64,000 nt of DNA, taken from the NCBI RefSeq assembly GCF_051106095.1, contig NC_135783.1:181922947-181986946 (forward strand), given 5' to 3'. Positions 1-12,946 of this stretch are shown here, one piece after another. A program made the translations under genes and the position numbers. Source of the stretch: Pogona vitticeps. Lineage: Eukaryota > Chordata > Lepidosauria > Squamata > Agamidae. The stretch's first letter is position 1, and the number at the start of each line of letters is the position of its first letter. The notes beneath the pieces are model-generated. The model ran no database searches. It was not told the DNA's origin and was given only the letters and a program-made list of their open reading frames with translations.

Positions 1-610
1 TTGGAGCCTCAGCTTCAGGATCTGTCCTTCCAGTAAGCACTCAGGGTTGATTTCCATTAGAATTGATAAGTTTGTTCTCCTTGCAGTGCAGGGGACTCTC
101 AAGAGTCTCATCCAGCACCACGATTCAAAAGCAGCAATTCTTCGGTGGTCAGCTTTCTTTATGGTCCATCTCTCACTTCCACACATCACTGCAGGAAAAA
201 CCATAGCTTTGACTATGCATATGTTTGTTGGCAAGGTGATGTCTCTGCTTTTTAAGAATGCTGTCAAGGTTTGTCAGCGCTCCATTAACTCTGGGGCTAC
301 TTGTACTTGTCCTTTGCTCTTCCTCAGTAGCATGTTGGACGCCTTCCAACCTGAGGGGCTCATCTTCCAGCATCATATCTTTCAGCTTTTTGTTTCTGTT
401 CATGGGGTATTCTTGGCAAAGATACTGGAGTGGCTTGCCAGTTCCTGCTCCAGGTGGATCGTGTTTAGTCAGAACTCTCCACTATGACCTGTCCGTCTTG
501 GGTGTCCCTACACAGCATAGCCCACAGCTTCTCTGAATTACTCAAGCCCCTTTGCCACAACAAGGCAGCAATCCATGAAGGGGTTCTTTTTCTTAGACGA
601 ATGTAAATAA
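1..610 (-). mobile_element. BovB (RTE-clade) LINE, 3' ORF fragment, antisense
   Basis: The plus strand reads as the reverse complement of the BovB reverse-transcriptase/C-terminal region. It shows the familiar stretch covering the phrases ctcaagagtctcatccagca, catagctttgacta and ctctgctttttaagaatgct, matching the ruminant and squamate BovB consensus as remembered. The copy runs off the left window edge, so its 3' end is not visible. It fades out near position 610, after a segment like the BovB part ending in aatccatgaagggg. The frame is broken into short pieces in several frames, so it cannot encode protein. BovB is an APE-type, target-primed LINE known for horizontal spread between squamates and ruminants. 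Confidence 0.88.
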
Positions 611-1670
611 GACCTGCTCCACAGGCTAATGCTTTTACTAACAAAGAGCTCGTGATCAGCATTTCTATGGTGAGAAAATCAAGTTTTAATAGGATTTTGC
701 TATTAGTGGACCTGTTGGATCCCAGCAGATGTCTCAGTATTTCAGAATTGCATAAGGCAATTTGTTAGCTTTTTCTCCCTATCAGTGTAATTCAATTCAT
801 GTGCGTATTCATTTATGTCATGCTATGTATCATGGAAGCCAATGTCTTTATTAATCATTACAGGAGAACCATAATTAACCATTGTAGCAGACCTTGGAGA
901 TACTAATAGAGGCTCTGTTCAACCAAGGTCAAGGATAATAAGTGTCCCAATCTCACACAAGCTAACTTGGAATTCAGTCCTGCATAAATAAATAAGCTAC
1001 ATGCACAGGACTGTAGCACTGTGATGTATACTACAGTACATCTGTGAGATGTTGTAGATCTGGCAGCAAAAATCGACACCAGTTAGCTCTAGTTGTGTGG
1101 TAGCATGGAATGCCCAGATTTTCACAGAGTTAAGCAGTTTTTAGCCAAGCTCTGTAAGGGGAGAGAGAAATGGTCAGTCTGGCTGGGTTTAAGATTTCAC
1201 CAAGAATTGTGTAGTGCCTTGGCAGATTTCCCAGGACTCTGAGGGACAAATTATCACATGGAAAGAAGGCTGAAGAAAGGGTACAGTAGGCTGAGAAGAA
1301 TGGTGTGGGAAAAAAATAACAGGAAGAAAGGTTAGCGAAACAAGGCAGGTAAGAAATTGGGTAAAGAATGGTTTCATGAAACAAAGTCAGGTCTCTGTGC
1401 AATTCTTCAGTTCAAGCACCTGACATGAGGGTGGAAGAGAAGAGTACTAGGAGGACGGTTGACAGCAAATGGACAAGGCACCAAACCAAACAGAGATAAT
1501 GTGCCTTTGGTTTCATTCTTGATTGTTTTTATTCCTCCTACTATTTCTTTATATGTTTATCATTATATGTTTGTTTATTTTACCTTGTTGTGAACTGTCC
1601 AGAATAGTGTGCATGCATTAATGGGGTGATATATGAATCAAAGAAAAATATAAGAAAGAAAGAAATATTT
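611..1670. other. Unassigned sequence, no gene seen
   Basis: AT-rich, non-repetitive-looking sequence. The open frames of up to 90 codons have no recognisable motif or codon bias. Nothing here could be assigned to a repeat family by eye. Confidence 0.5.
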
Positions 1671-1835
1671 AGTAAGGTACCATCAAGTTACTTCCAACTT
1701 ATGGCAATACTAGCACCGTTTTCAAGGAGATACCCAAGGAGTGGTTTCCACTTCCCCATTGATGAGTGGGGTCTTGAACCCAGGTCTCCGGAATCGTAGT
1801 CTGACACTCTACCCACTATACCACACTGACTCTCA
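1671..1835 (-). mobile_element. Sauria-type tRNA-derived SINE, antisense
   Basis: On the minus strand a tRNA-like head contains a B-box-like motif (ggttcaagacc). It is followed by a body with the phrase aaaccactccttgg and a tail reading gccataagttggaagtaact. This order of tRNA head, body and BovB-like 3' tail is typical of Sauria SINEs, which are mobilised by BovB. Divergence from the remembered consensus is substantial, suggesting an old copy. Confidence 0.75.
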
Positions 1836-3108
1836 ATAAAAAATCCAGAGATGAAGGAGAGTGCAAAGAGAAGGAAGGACTGAGTAAAAAATAACACAGG
1901 TAATACAGCCCCATACGGAGATTATCCCTACAGAGTTCAATGCGACATGACATTGGCAAGTAAGCAGTCCTAGGACTACCATATCCACTGTGCCCGAATC
2001 CTAGAGGGGCTGTGTACTGTGCCAAGCAGGGAAAGGAGGCTGGGAGAGGATCACAACTCCAATGGAGATTAGACTCTAGAATTAGACCAAGTGTCTAAAG
2101 TTTGATTAGACCTAAATCATTCTTTTAAATGACAGATAGGGGACAGTATATTTTAAAGCCTTCTCTCCTTCTGCTTATAGAAAACTGGCAAATCAAGAAG
2201 AAATGGGTTTTTGCTTCATTACCACTTCTTAAAGCAGATATTCCAACATCCCGTCTTGAATGTTCTATTGGACAATGTTTGGCAGTGGAAATATGTTTCA
2301 AAAGGCCATATGCACAGTAAAATAGAGATCTGAGTACTCAGGAAACTTCAGCATCTCTAATCTGTAACATTCTCCCCACAAGTATTTTGTGCGTTGTATT
2401 CCGCACCTCAGAATGAGCAAGATACATCTAAGAATATTGTGAGCTCAGCAAGCTTATTAGTTGTATGAGTTGGCTCTGTGCTTAATAAGGACATTTCAGT
2501 GTACGAATACTCTCTTTCATACATCTTTTGTCATCAGAATGCTGCTGTTTTCTTTATAGAAAACACTCGTTAAAATAGGGCATGTGAGGCCTTTTTTCCT
2601 CCATAATGGTGGTCTGGCTATCCTTTATTCTCAAAGTGCTATGTTCTCAAACACTTAGGGTTGCATTCACTACAAAGGCTCAAGGCTAGATATCATAGGT
2701 CATACATTTTCTCTGCATCATTGACAACAACGGAGGCTTTTATGCGATGCTTCTGGGCAGAGGGCATGCCCAGGTTTGAGCAGAGAAAATGCCAAGCAAA
2801 ACAGAATTGCTCACAGCTAACTTGGAGTGGCTGTCTCTTTATGGCAAAAACATTTGGAATTATGCCAATATGAGCCACAGAGCAGAAGCTTCTCGTGTTC
2901 CTGGCAAAAAGAAAAAAAGAAAGAAAAGAGATGTTCTTCTCTGTCAGTCTGAGATTACCGGGTGGTGGGTTTTTTCAAGCTGTATATCAGAGTTTTATGA
3001 AAGCTACTTTCTGGACAACAACTTTCAGAATCTCCTGGATACCTTTTTGTGGCCGATAAAGCAATATTTTCAGGCTCTGGCTTATAAGCATGAGTGAAAG
3101 GTATGTTT
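1836..3108. other. Unassigned sequence, no gene seen
   Basis: Single-copy-looking AT-rich sequence. Several open frames of 60-100 codons lie around 2129-3097, none with a recognisable domain or a convincing splice context. No repeat was recognised. Confidence 0.45.
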
Positions 3109-3302
3109 CAAGGAGGGGCTATGGCTCCATGACAGAGCAGGTGCTTTGCATGCAAAATGTCCTACATTTAGTCTTCAGTGTCTGGGAAAATCTCCTGCTC
3201 TAAAACCCAGAGAACCACTGCCCACCAGTGCTGATGACACTCCGCTAGCAAGAGCAATGATCCTGACTCAGTGTAAGACACCTTCAAATGTTCCCCAATA
3301 CA
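3109..3302 (+). mobile_element. tRNA-derived SINE (reptilian type), sense
   Basis: The head resembles a tRNA with an A-box-like part (ctatggctccatgacagagc) followed by tgctttgcatgcaaaatgtc. The body includes cctgctctaaaacccagaga and ccactgcccaccagtg, and the end reads ctgactcagtgtaagacacc. This matches a SINE common in reptiles, whose consensus has the segments gagccgctgccagtcagtg and gactcggtataaggcagctt. The copy is diverged and near full length. Confidence 0.75.
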
Positions 3303-5394
3303 GAGAGAACCTAAATACTGTACAGAGAGGTTGGATAGTTATTTGTAACAAATAATTTGTTGCAATTACTGATCTTATCCCAAAATGACATTTCAAAAAG
3401 CAACAATTTACTTTTCAAACAAAACTAAATTATCTACTTCTAATTACTTTATTGGGGGGGGGATCTGAATTCTACAAACTACTATAGTACTGAAAATATT
3501 CACTTCTTGGCTACCACACTGTCGCCTCAATGCCCTCAACAGAACTTGAGGTGGCTACACTTAAATCACATGATAATTCTGTTCCATCATAGTGAGGCTA
3601 TGCCCCTCTATCTAACCAAATGTCATCTATAGAGTGATACTGCAAAACAAATTACATCATTCCTTTTCAGGTTGCAATTGTAACACAAGTCAGCTACGAC
3701 TTTGTTAGTGGTGAAATGAATTAATAATTATTAACTAGCTAGTTCTTTATATAAGTAATGGATGATTAATGGCAACTAACTCTCAACACCCAGATGCTAT
3801 AGGGAGCGCAGCTTGGCAGGCCCCTCACTGTGGGACGGATCTGGTCATTAGACGTAATCCTATTATGCTCTTTTGCATTCATTGAACAAACTAAGCGCTT
3901 GTGTGAATGCCCCCCTAAAGCACAAGAGCAATCCCAGATATTGAATAATAAAGAGGCTATGAGAGAAAGTATGAACGCATTACTTTAAAAACACGTCCCC
4001 TAATATCACATTCTGGTTATAAATAAAATTAAAAAGGGAAATAAACATTTTCCCCTCTCTGCATTCCTAAAGGCTTTAAGAAGCAGAAGCAGGGCTGACA
4101 TTTTTCAAGGGCAAGAGGCCGTGCCCTTTGAAGAGCTGGGACAGAAAGGAAGTGGATTGCTGTGGAAGTCCCAGGGAAGCTTAGCTGGGAGCTAGCGCTT
4201 TACATGCAGCTAAAGCCATGCAAGAAGACAGCTCGCCTGTGTGCGCCGAAGCTAGTGTATGTGTATTTGATGCCTCAGGCACTAGGACTGACACACACAC
4301 ACAGCGTATCCTTGACTTCGTTTCCTGAAAGCAAATGAGGGAAAGAGGAGACACCCGGTCTACTTTTTTCAAAAGATACAACATTCTGCTCTGGATCAAC
4401 TCCGGAGAAACACAGACTCTGAGGCCTTTGTCCAGTCCAGTTTGGAAGATGGTCTTGTACTCAAAGTCTCCTGCCTCCTTCCCCAGCAAGTCCAGAAGGT
4501 TTTCACTTGAACAGACCAGCGTTCCCACTGTACGAGCGGTTGAGCCTGCCTGGTCTTCTCAGCTCCCATGAACATTCCTGGGCTGAGCCTAGTCACAAAC
4601 TAAGTACAGTAGTAGCGCTTCTTCCACCACCCCTGCTCCTATCCAAGTTTTTCTGCTCTTGAACTGTCACCACAATAAATAGTTGCATTTTCAAAAGAGG
4701 TGAGGTGCACATTGCTATTTCCACACACATAATCTAAACAACCGTTTCCCACAGTAGTTTGACAGGAATTAGCAGAAGACCCAACAAGAGTTACTAAAGC
4801 TTGTGAATGTTGCCTTGTCTAACACCTTGACATTACTTCAAAGAGGAGTAATTTTTCGCTTTTATTTTTAAAGAAGGGGGAATGTTATGTTATACTCTCA
4901 TAATACATTAGTAATCTATTCCTTTTCAATTATTTCTTTGAAATAAGAAGTATTTCAATTTATCTGGAAAAAAATGCCCCCAACGCTCCTCCCAACCTGC
5001 CAAATGATCCCCACAACATAACATATTAAAGTTTTTTTGTTTTGCTTTATTGCTGCAACAAAAATGTACAGCACTGGTGGCATAATACTTAAAATAAAGA
5101 CATTGCAGCACTTCAGACAAACTAATTATTTTTAACTAATTAGGCTAATATATTAAGGGCATGGTCCCACTGGCAATTTGAATCAGTTCCTGTTCTGCCC
5201 TTTTTTAATATATCAGGTGCAAGTCATGTGGCATATAAATCGGTAGCTACGTTCACTTTTGACTGAAATTAAATCAAAGCTGGTAATTAAACAAATTTGG
5301 TGAGCTACACTGAAATCCACTCATTTCCCTTCATTTCCCTTTAGGAGCACACTGCTCTTAGAGATTTTGACTTTTAAAAAAAGTGATACATAAC
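3303..5394. other. Unassigned sequence with a slightly GC-richer patch
   Basis: No recognised repeat or gene. The patch at about 4080-4600 is richer in GC and carries a 115-codon minus-strand frame (4181-4528) that I do not recognise. It has no visible domain and overlaps a short CA run, so a conserved noncoding segment or a chance frame are both possible. Confidence 0.4.
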
Positions 5395-5431
5395 TAGTGG
5401 TCATCTGACCAGATAGGCGGGGTAAAAATAA

Positions 5432-5464
<33 letters not shown>

Positions 5465-5470
5465 ATAGAT
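5395..5470 (+). mobile_element. L2-type LINE 3' tail with (CAAT)n microsatellite
   Basis: A short segment reading agataggcggggtaaaaata, similar to the end of squamate L2 3'UTRs, runs directly into about eight units of CAAT (about 5436-5463). Only the last few dozen bases of the LINE are present, so it is a heavily 5'-truncated insertion. Confidence 0.55.
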
Positions 5471-5860
5471 CAAGCGTCTACAAGGCACTTCCTGATGTCA
5501 TAAGAGTCACTGTAGAAATCACAGGAGAAACACCAGAGAGGTGACCCCCCTGCTGATGAATGTTGGGAAAAGGAGAACGGAGGGCAGCATCCAGTGGGTT
5601 TAGTAGGAAGGGAGCTTCAGCCCCTGCACGGCTCTCCTGGATGCCGCTCTTCAGGGTGGGGGCCAGCCCACAAGTCGCGTTTGCACCCACTCTGTGCCCA
5701 CTGGTCTTTTGCTGCTCCACCAGCTCCTTCATTGGCTGAATGGAGAAAATAGGGTAGATGGTTGTAATGCTGAACATACTGATGAAAAAATGCATTGATA
5801 AACATTTTAGGAAATAATTTAAAACATTTTCAAGGAAAAACAGCAGGGACTCCACCAGCT
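5471..5860. other. Unassigned segment with a 125-codon minus-strand frame
   Basis: A moderately GC-rich stretch at about 5500-5740 contains a minus-strand frame of 125 codons (5478-5855). I recognise no domain, and its N-terminal half is AT-rich. It sits between an L2 tail and a BovB insertion. It may be an unrecognised repeat, an exon remnant or a chance frame. Confidence 0.3.
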
Positions 5861-6190
5861 AAAATCCACATTGTCGTCGTTTAGTCGTGTCCGACTCTTT
5901 GTGACCCCGTGGACCAGAGCACGCCAGGCCCTCCTATCTTCCACTGCCTCCCGTAGTTGTGTCAAATTCATGTTGGTTGCTTCGCAGACACTGTCCAACC
6001 ATCTCGTCCTCTGTCGTCCCCTTCTCCTCTTGCCCTCACACTTTCCCAACATCAAGGTCTTTGCCAAGGAGTCTTCTCTTCTCATGAGATGGCCAAAATA
6101 TTGGAGCCTCCGCTTCAGGATCTGTCCTTCCAGTCAGCACTCAGGTTTGATTTCCTTTAGAATTGATAGGTTTGTTCTCCAAAATCCACA
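5861..6190 (-). mobile_element. BovB LINE, 5'-truncated 3' end with intact target-site duplication
   Basis: The minus strand encodes the last ~75 residues of the BovB ORF2 protein. Motifs visible include MRREDSLAKTLMLGKCEGK, RRGRQRTRWLD, and the C-terminal REAVEDRRAWRAL followed by GVTKSRTRLND. The element itself spans about 5871-6180. It is flanked on both sides by the same 10-bp word AAAATCCACA (5861-5870 and 6181-6190), a target-site duplication left by target-primed reverse transcription. The sense 3' end carries the typical gacacgac...cgac tail. The clean duplication and open C-terminal frame point to a fairly young insertion. Confidence 0.93.
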
Positions 6191-7000
6191 TAGGCACATA
6201 TAAAAACAACTCACATCCACAAAATTCTGCATTAAATTGATTGAGAAGCGCGGGAATTTTTAAAAAGCCCCTGTCAGCCAGTTGGGAAAAAACAACAACT
6301 AACTTTGCAACCTGGGAATTTTCTGCCAAACCACGGTGCCTGTCAAGCACTTCTCCGATGCCACGTTAGAAATGACTTTTTCTTCTGGTGAGTTTTCTTC
6401 ACTTTCCGGCTTCTTTTGATTTCTTGGCTGCAATCCCATTTTAATGGATGATTGAACAAAGGTATAGAAAATGTTTAATCTTGAAAATATTACCACTTAG
6501 CTTCTAAAAGCAGGGCCAGAATGTTAGAGTATTTTTCTCTCTTTCTCTCTCATCCTCGCTTTCTCGTTGTGTCATGACAATGAATTTCCACTTTTAATTG
6601 AGTCTTCATTCCAGGTGGGCGGGGCAGCAAATGATGCTGCTATTCAGTGGTACAGAAAGATGTCCTGCATATACCCAGGAGGCACTAAAACTATTTCTGA
6701 TTCTGAATTCTTCTCTCTTGATTATCCAGCGTACCTTTGTAACTACTTTATCACTCCACTTCAGAATTACACTGAATACTGTGCAATATTCTTTTTTTCA
6801 AGTCAGACATCCACAGTGCTTAAAGAAAAAATGAACAATACATGTCCTGCTGGGGAGTAGGGAGGGAAGAGAAATGTAGATCAGCAACAAAACTTAATTG
6901 AATAGATTATTAGAAGCATGCTCCAGAAGGTATTCCTCAGCTACACATCCTACCATCTCCTGACAACAGCTGAATTATGAGATTTGTAGTCTAAGGCAGG
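6191..7000. other. Unassigned sequence
   Basis: No gene seen. A plus-strand frame at 6567-6860 has no recognised domain. A short phrase near 6975-6995 (gagatttgtagtctaaggca) resembles the end of a common squamate palindromic DNA-element family, but is too short to call. Confidence 0.35.
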
Positions 7001-7196
7001 ATCCAGTGTGGTGTAATGGAGAAACTAACAGACTAGGACTCTGGTGACCAGGGTTCAAATCAAAGTTCAGCCTTGGAAACTCACTGGAGGGGGGTAGCAT
7101 ACTGAAACTGGTAAAACCACTCCTTAAATTTCTCACTTACTTTGAAAGCCCTGTTAGGGTTGATATAAATTGGTGCCAACTTGACGGCACATAAGT
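7001..7196 (+). mobile_element. Sauria SINE, sense, near full length
   Basis: The head reads atccagtgtggtgtaatgga, then gggttcaaatc as the B box, then the typical body phrase ggaaactcactgg. The tail reads ttgatataaattggtgccaa followed by cttgacggcac, which is the BovB-like 3' end used for mobilisation. Parts are in the expected order for a tRNA-derived, BovB-tailed Sauria SINE. Confidence 0.88.
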
Positions 7197-10100
7197 AACT
7201 AGTCCAAAGAAACTATGCGCAGTGTCAGGTTGGAGAAGCCATCCTAAACTACAAAAAGAGCAAATCTTAGTAAACAAATTACTTTTGCAGGGGACAGTTC
7301 TGACTGTTATTCCTAATATATCCCTCTTGGTTCCTCTAAAACTAACTAGGAACTTAAATTCCAACTTAATGAATTAAAAACTCTACCAACTATTGCCACT
7401 CTAAACCCAATGAGGTGTGGGGGTCCTATACTTAAAATCTTAATCAATTATAGCTTCAGCCATACCTTTTGGAGACTAGATAATTTCATTTTTCACTCTT
7501 TCCTTCCCTTTCCCTTGAACCTTTGTTGTGCCACACATATATCTGAGTCATATATTTGGTGCCGAGGGGTTGGAAGGCAAGTGGGCTGAACGTTTTCCTC
7601 CTCCCACAATTGTTACCATAGTCAGTTCTCTCCCTGCTTACTGGGGTCAGAAGCAGATGGAGAATAGTTTTCAGATGAGGGGGAAGCATAACTTGAAACA
7701 TCAAGAGGCTCAGTAGCAAACAGACCACATACTTGTGGCTGACCCCTCTTGCTCCATTTTTCCCCCTATCAGACCCAAGTCAACAGTTTTAACATTTATT
7801 TATTTTCTTTGCTGGAAAGAACGCTGTTTGTAATTCCCAAAACTCCTAAATCATAGATCTGTGTTTTCTTCCTTGTCTTAAACTGAAAAGCAAATTACAT
7901 ATTCTTGAATTTATACGCTGAGAGAGGCAGAGTACGTATTACATGGAATGTCTGTGTGAGATGCTTAGAATAGTTGTATTACCATTCTTTATCGAGCTAT
8001 ACAAACTTTTCTAAAATCCAGTGTAGAACAAAAGTCATGTTAACTGTGAGATAAACATCACACTAATAAATAAAGTAATATTTTAAAGCACAAAAGCCCA
8101 TGGTATGTATTAGGACATTGGCAAGGTTTAATTTGAAGTCAGAAAATCATTTCATTCAGCTGTAGAAGTTTTAAATAAAATCTTCTTACCTCTTATATAG
8201 ACTGGGTGCATCCAAGCGTACAAATATATATGTGTTGTATACACAAACACATATATTCATATTTACACAGAGATTCATTTGAGGGATAATGGATTATTAA
8301 TCTGTTTCACTCGCTTGGGGTTTTAAAATGCCATCACCAGATCCTCTTTATACAACCCTGCTCATCTTTCCTGCATTTAGGGGCTGAATTTTTTGATTCA
8401 GACACTACTTCCTAATTTCAATCCCGCCCCTTTTTAAAAAACTGTAATGCTTGCTTTGAGAGTAAGCAAAATGTAATCTGTTTACTACAGCCATTCATTG
8501 CCATTGCACAAAGCAGAAGCTATTACATGAAAAACCCAAGTCACCACTTTGGGTGGGAGCCGTCTTTGACTTAAAATTTCCACAGTAGCAGGAAACCAGA
8601 CTAAGAAGGTACTCATGATCCCACATTGACAAAATGACACAAAAGAAAACATTTGTAATGGTGTTGCTATGTAAGCAGGGGGAAAACTGGAAAAATACTA
8701 AACGATTGCTTAAAATTTGTGGAAGGCACTGAGGGTTTTCTGTTGGGTGAGGAAAAGCTAGATTGCTTTTCCAAAGGAACTATAATGTGGAAATGGTGAG
8801 AGAGTGGGTGAAGTGCTGAGGTAATGAGCAATAGATGAGGACAAAGTCAAATGTTGCCTTTGTGAAGCTAAGAAGTCAAGAACATAACTTCAAAATGTAG
8901 GGCTTTGTGAGGGCCAAAGGCAATTATATTCATGTCCTTACTTGTGTCATTTATATAAAAATGGTGGGAAGAGGAGAGGGCTGTTGAATTCTCAATACAG
9001 AAGAAATAAGCCGCTCTTTAAGCTGTGAACACAGGAAGTGAGCTTGAGATATGCATGCTGTTGTTTCCCTCCTGTACATGTGCGTTCTCTCTATCTCTAC
9101 AGAATTTTGCTTTATAAAGCAAATTTTCCTTCCAGTACAACTTTAGTTGAGAGTGTTAGCTTCGAATGGGGGAAATTTGGCTTTCCTACAGCCATACTTG
9201 AGAATGACTCAGGGGAATGGCCACAGAAACTCTGGCCATCTCTCAGTATCTCCTCCTCATCTGAAAAAGGATGAACACTAATAATCTAGAACTTCAGTTG
9301 GTTTGGTGAATTGTAGGAAATAAAGAAAAACACCTATCTCTAACATGAGAAGCAGGCTAAAGTATATAGCTGAGCTAGATAAATAAATCACATTGCAAGT
9401 AAAAAATTACAACTGGATGTGAGTCACACTCTTCATAACAGTGATCAAAGAGAACTACAGATGTGACTTCAATTAACTCCATGTTTATTTCTTCTTGTGC
9501 CGAGATTCTTTCTGATTAAATATACTATCCTGTAACATTTGTTTTGTATTGGGAAAAAATATAACTATTTAAATTTGACCAGTAGATACTGAATGATTTT
9601 TCTCAAGAAGACTAGTTATGAAGCAAATTGTTTCAATGGGTTATAAGAAAAACACTTTTCTAATAGGAGAATCCCCCCTTCACCCTGTAATAATTATTCC
9701 CTCTTATCCCTGCTAAAGCTAAATGTTCTATAATAAGTGCCATATTAACTGCACATACTGCCACTTTAATTGAAAGACAGGATAATCACATGACAATATG
9801 CTAGTGGATTGACTGAGTGCATTAATAACAAAAATGAGATGATCATGCATAACACAGGCCAGATGCATTATAGCAAAATCCTCCCATATCCTTCATCAGA
9901 TTCTAGTTTTGTTTTTTTTGCAGGATTCTTGTCTGTTTGATGAGGTGGGATAGATGGAACAGGATGGCTTTAAATGGGCCCTGGTGGAGGTAATAACCGC
10001 TTAGGTGTGGGGGAAGCAAGCTTGCAGAATCAGTGGCAGTCCTGGATCATTTGGTAGAGTTGCACTGTTGTCTACCAATTTGTGGTGCATGGCAATCTTC

Positions 10101-12902
10101 CAACCAATGGAAATGACATTGGGTCAAGGATTTAATGGCATTTGGGGAAGATAGTGGAGTAAGCAACCTGTCTTAACCGGTCTTTTGAAATGAAAACAGA
10201 ATATATGGAATAGTTCTGCCGATGTCTCACGCTGAGGTTGCCTAAGGGTAAAAAACATGGTGTATGTCTCTCTGTGTGTGTGCGCACGCAGTGACCCTCT
10301 CTCTACCCAGTGTTCCTCTCAATCAGTGCAAGTATGACATTCGGATACCACAATATGAAAAGAAGGGAGGGGAGGATGCATTCCGAGGAATGGGCAAATA
10401 CTGTACAAAAGAACTGTCAATACCCATTAAAAAATCATGAGAGAAGTTCCAGAATCTCAGGCAGCACAGTATCTATGGTTGGCCCTGACACAGTACCATC
10501 GTTAAAGCTGAGTGTGCCTAGTCTTGCAAGCTGCTTGAACAGGGGCCTCCCAGCAAATACAGTCACACTGTTGTCTATACCTAGCTCTTTAAAAGGAAGG
10601 GTGAGCTGGTTGTAACATATGGAATGTACCTGTTTCTAATAACAACATATGCATGTGTTGTTGTTTCTGCTATGGCATTCAATTACCTCTCAAGCCTTGG
10701 TTAGGAAAACAGGCAAAATACTTACTGTATTGATGATGATGATTGAAATCACACACAAACTGATAATACTACATTCACATTCCATTCTGAAAGGCTGCTG
10801 CTACTTCTGGGTGCCATTTTATTGTGCAAGTTAATAGGAATGAGCACGACATAAAATAGTAACATTATTTGCTCTGATGTAATGTTTTTCCACCTGAAGA
10901 GTGCAGAGTGATTTCCATGCTACAATAAACTAAGCTCAAGAGCAGCCGTTTGTGACAGAGGCATTGTTCTTACTAAGCACCCTTGGCAAATGAGACACAG
11001 CAGTTGGGTGGCTTTTTCAAGCTCACCAGGAAAACCTGTCAAGAGGATCTGAAATGTAAGACAGAAGACACATCTGGAGGCTAAAGGTAGAACTAGGAGT
11101 CATAACAGATAAGAGATGTATATACTGAGAATAGTAATAATACACTCTTGTCTGCATGAGAAAATTCAGGTTTCAGACTTCAAACCCAGTGGAAATTCTT
11201 GGTTTCAGCTGATTTGGATCTCATTTACTTCGCAAGGCTTATGTTTAAGAACCACCTCACTTCTTAACATTTCCATGTGTGTTTTCTCATGTGTCTTTTA
11301 TTGGAAGATAACTCTTTCCAATAAAAGAGTTATAAATAACTCTCTACAGAGAATTAGTATTTGAAACATCTGTGTATTACAATGAAGGCTGAGCTCAAAT
11401 GGAGGAGGAATTAATGAACATTTTTGCTTCCTGACTCGTATGAGTTCACTTGGCCCTCAGGCCAACATGATGGCTGGTGGAAATTTGCCCGAAAATGTTG
11501 ACTGTTTTGTGATGCCCATATTGAAATCCAAAAACTGGTTTTCCTGTGGTGAAAATAAATCTCAGTTCCTGCATTCAGTTTGATGACAACAAAATGATAT
11601 GTTGGGAAACTGGCATTTTATTTTAGTCTTGCTGGGTGTGGTCATCCTTTTTGCCTCTAAGTCCACAAGCAGCCTTTAATCAAAGTTTGCATGCCACCAA
11701 AATGGCAAAGCTGGCAGGTGCGAACTGGTCTCTCCTTCTGCCCTTTCTGTTTCTCCCTCCCATGCTAACACATACAGAGAGAGCCTTTACCTACCACTAA
11801 TTCTTACTCTCTCACACAAACACACAAGCAAAAACAGACACACAGAGAAACACACACACATTCCTTTCCCAAGGTCACAGGGACAAACTGGATGTAGCAG
11901 AAAGCCTGTCATTAGAAGCTGAAATCTACTTATGATTCCTGCAGCTCTTCATGTCCAAGCAATCACATTTTCCACTGAGATGGAAAACAAACCAAGCTAA
12001 TCCGCAAACTGTGGGAGGTGTGAAATCTCTTCCACTAGCAACTACACCTCCATAACCATGTAAGGAGTTCTTCTAAAGCTGTACTACCAATAATGTGTAG
12101 TTTGCACTTCATTGTGAAGGGATGATTCCTTGCTCATGTCATGATGATTCACTCTGGGAACAGAAGTCAATGCTAAACCAGGTGAAGACTAGGCAGTGGC
12201 CTGATGCACCATATATTAAAATCTCCAAGGGACGTATAAGGCTTGCACATTGTGGGGTTATGAAGACAGTCCAACTGAGGCGAAGCATGGGCCTCAATTT
12301 GTTTCAGAAGCCCAGTGTACATGATCTTCATACAAACTGGGGCATCACACAATAACGGAGCAAATGGAACAACATTTTTTCTACATTATATGCACCCTTC
12401 ACCATGTTATTTCAACATTGTCTTTGGCTGCTCTGAGTTGACTGACCCTATAATCAGGATGTCCCTCCCATATTACCTTATCACGGGCAAGTCATATCCA
12501 TTTGTTCATATTGTTAAATGTGTATCCAAAACCCAGTGCCTTTCATCCAACATCATAAGGAGATGGAAAGAAAAGAGTGTTCTTCACACATGAAGGCATG
12601 TCTGAGAAAGGAAAGCTAAGATAAATCAAGCAAGCACAGCTGAAGCTGTAGGAGTCATCTCTCCTCCTCACCACACCAAAAGGATGGTTAGCTTTGTCTT
12701 AAGAAGGCCCAGTTTTATTTGCCATTCCTACCTCAGCAAAACAGATACACCATACTTCGTAAGTCATGTCAAGGATGAAGAGCAACAGAACTCAGAAGAC
12801 TAGGAGTTTAATCATTGTGTCATACTTTTAATTAAACGTGCATTTCAAAGCATTAAACAATTCTGCTTTCATACAGATCGTAAGGTGCTGGAGTGCAATG
12901 GT
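7197..12902. other. Long AT-rich region without recognised genes or repeats
   Basis: Nearly 6 kb of mostly unique-looking AT-rich sequence. Open frames of 60-101 codons are scattered with no motif or codon bias. A CA-rich purine/pyrimidine stretch lies at about 11805-11865. This is consistent with intron or intergenic DNA; conserved noncoding elements cannot be seen without alignment. Confidence 0.5.
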
Positions 12903-12946
12903 CAGTGACACACTGACAGTACAATGGTACTGTCAGTGTGTCACTG
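12903..12946. repeat. Perfect 20-bp-arm hairpin
   Basis: CAGTGACACACTGACAGTAC (12903-12922) and its exact reverse complement (12927-12946) are separated by a 4-base loop AATG. All 20 arm positions pair. The cause is unknown; a replication template-switch event could produce such a sequence. Confidence 0.95.

Noticed and set aside
5478-5855. 125-codon minus-strand frame considered as a host exon
   Set aside because: No known domain, mixed composition, and its N-terminal part is AT-rich sequence next to the BovB target site.
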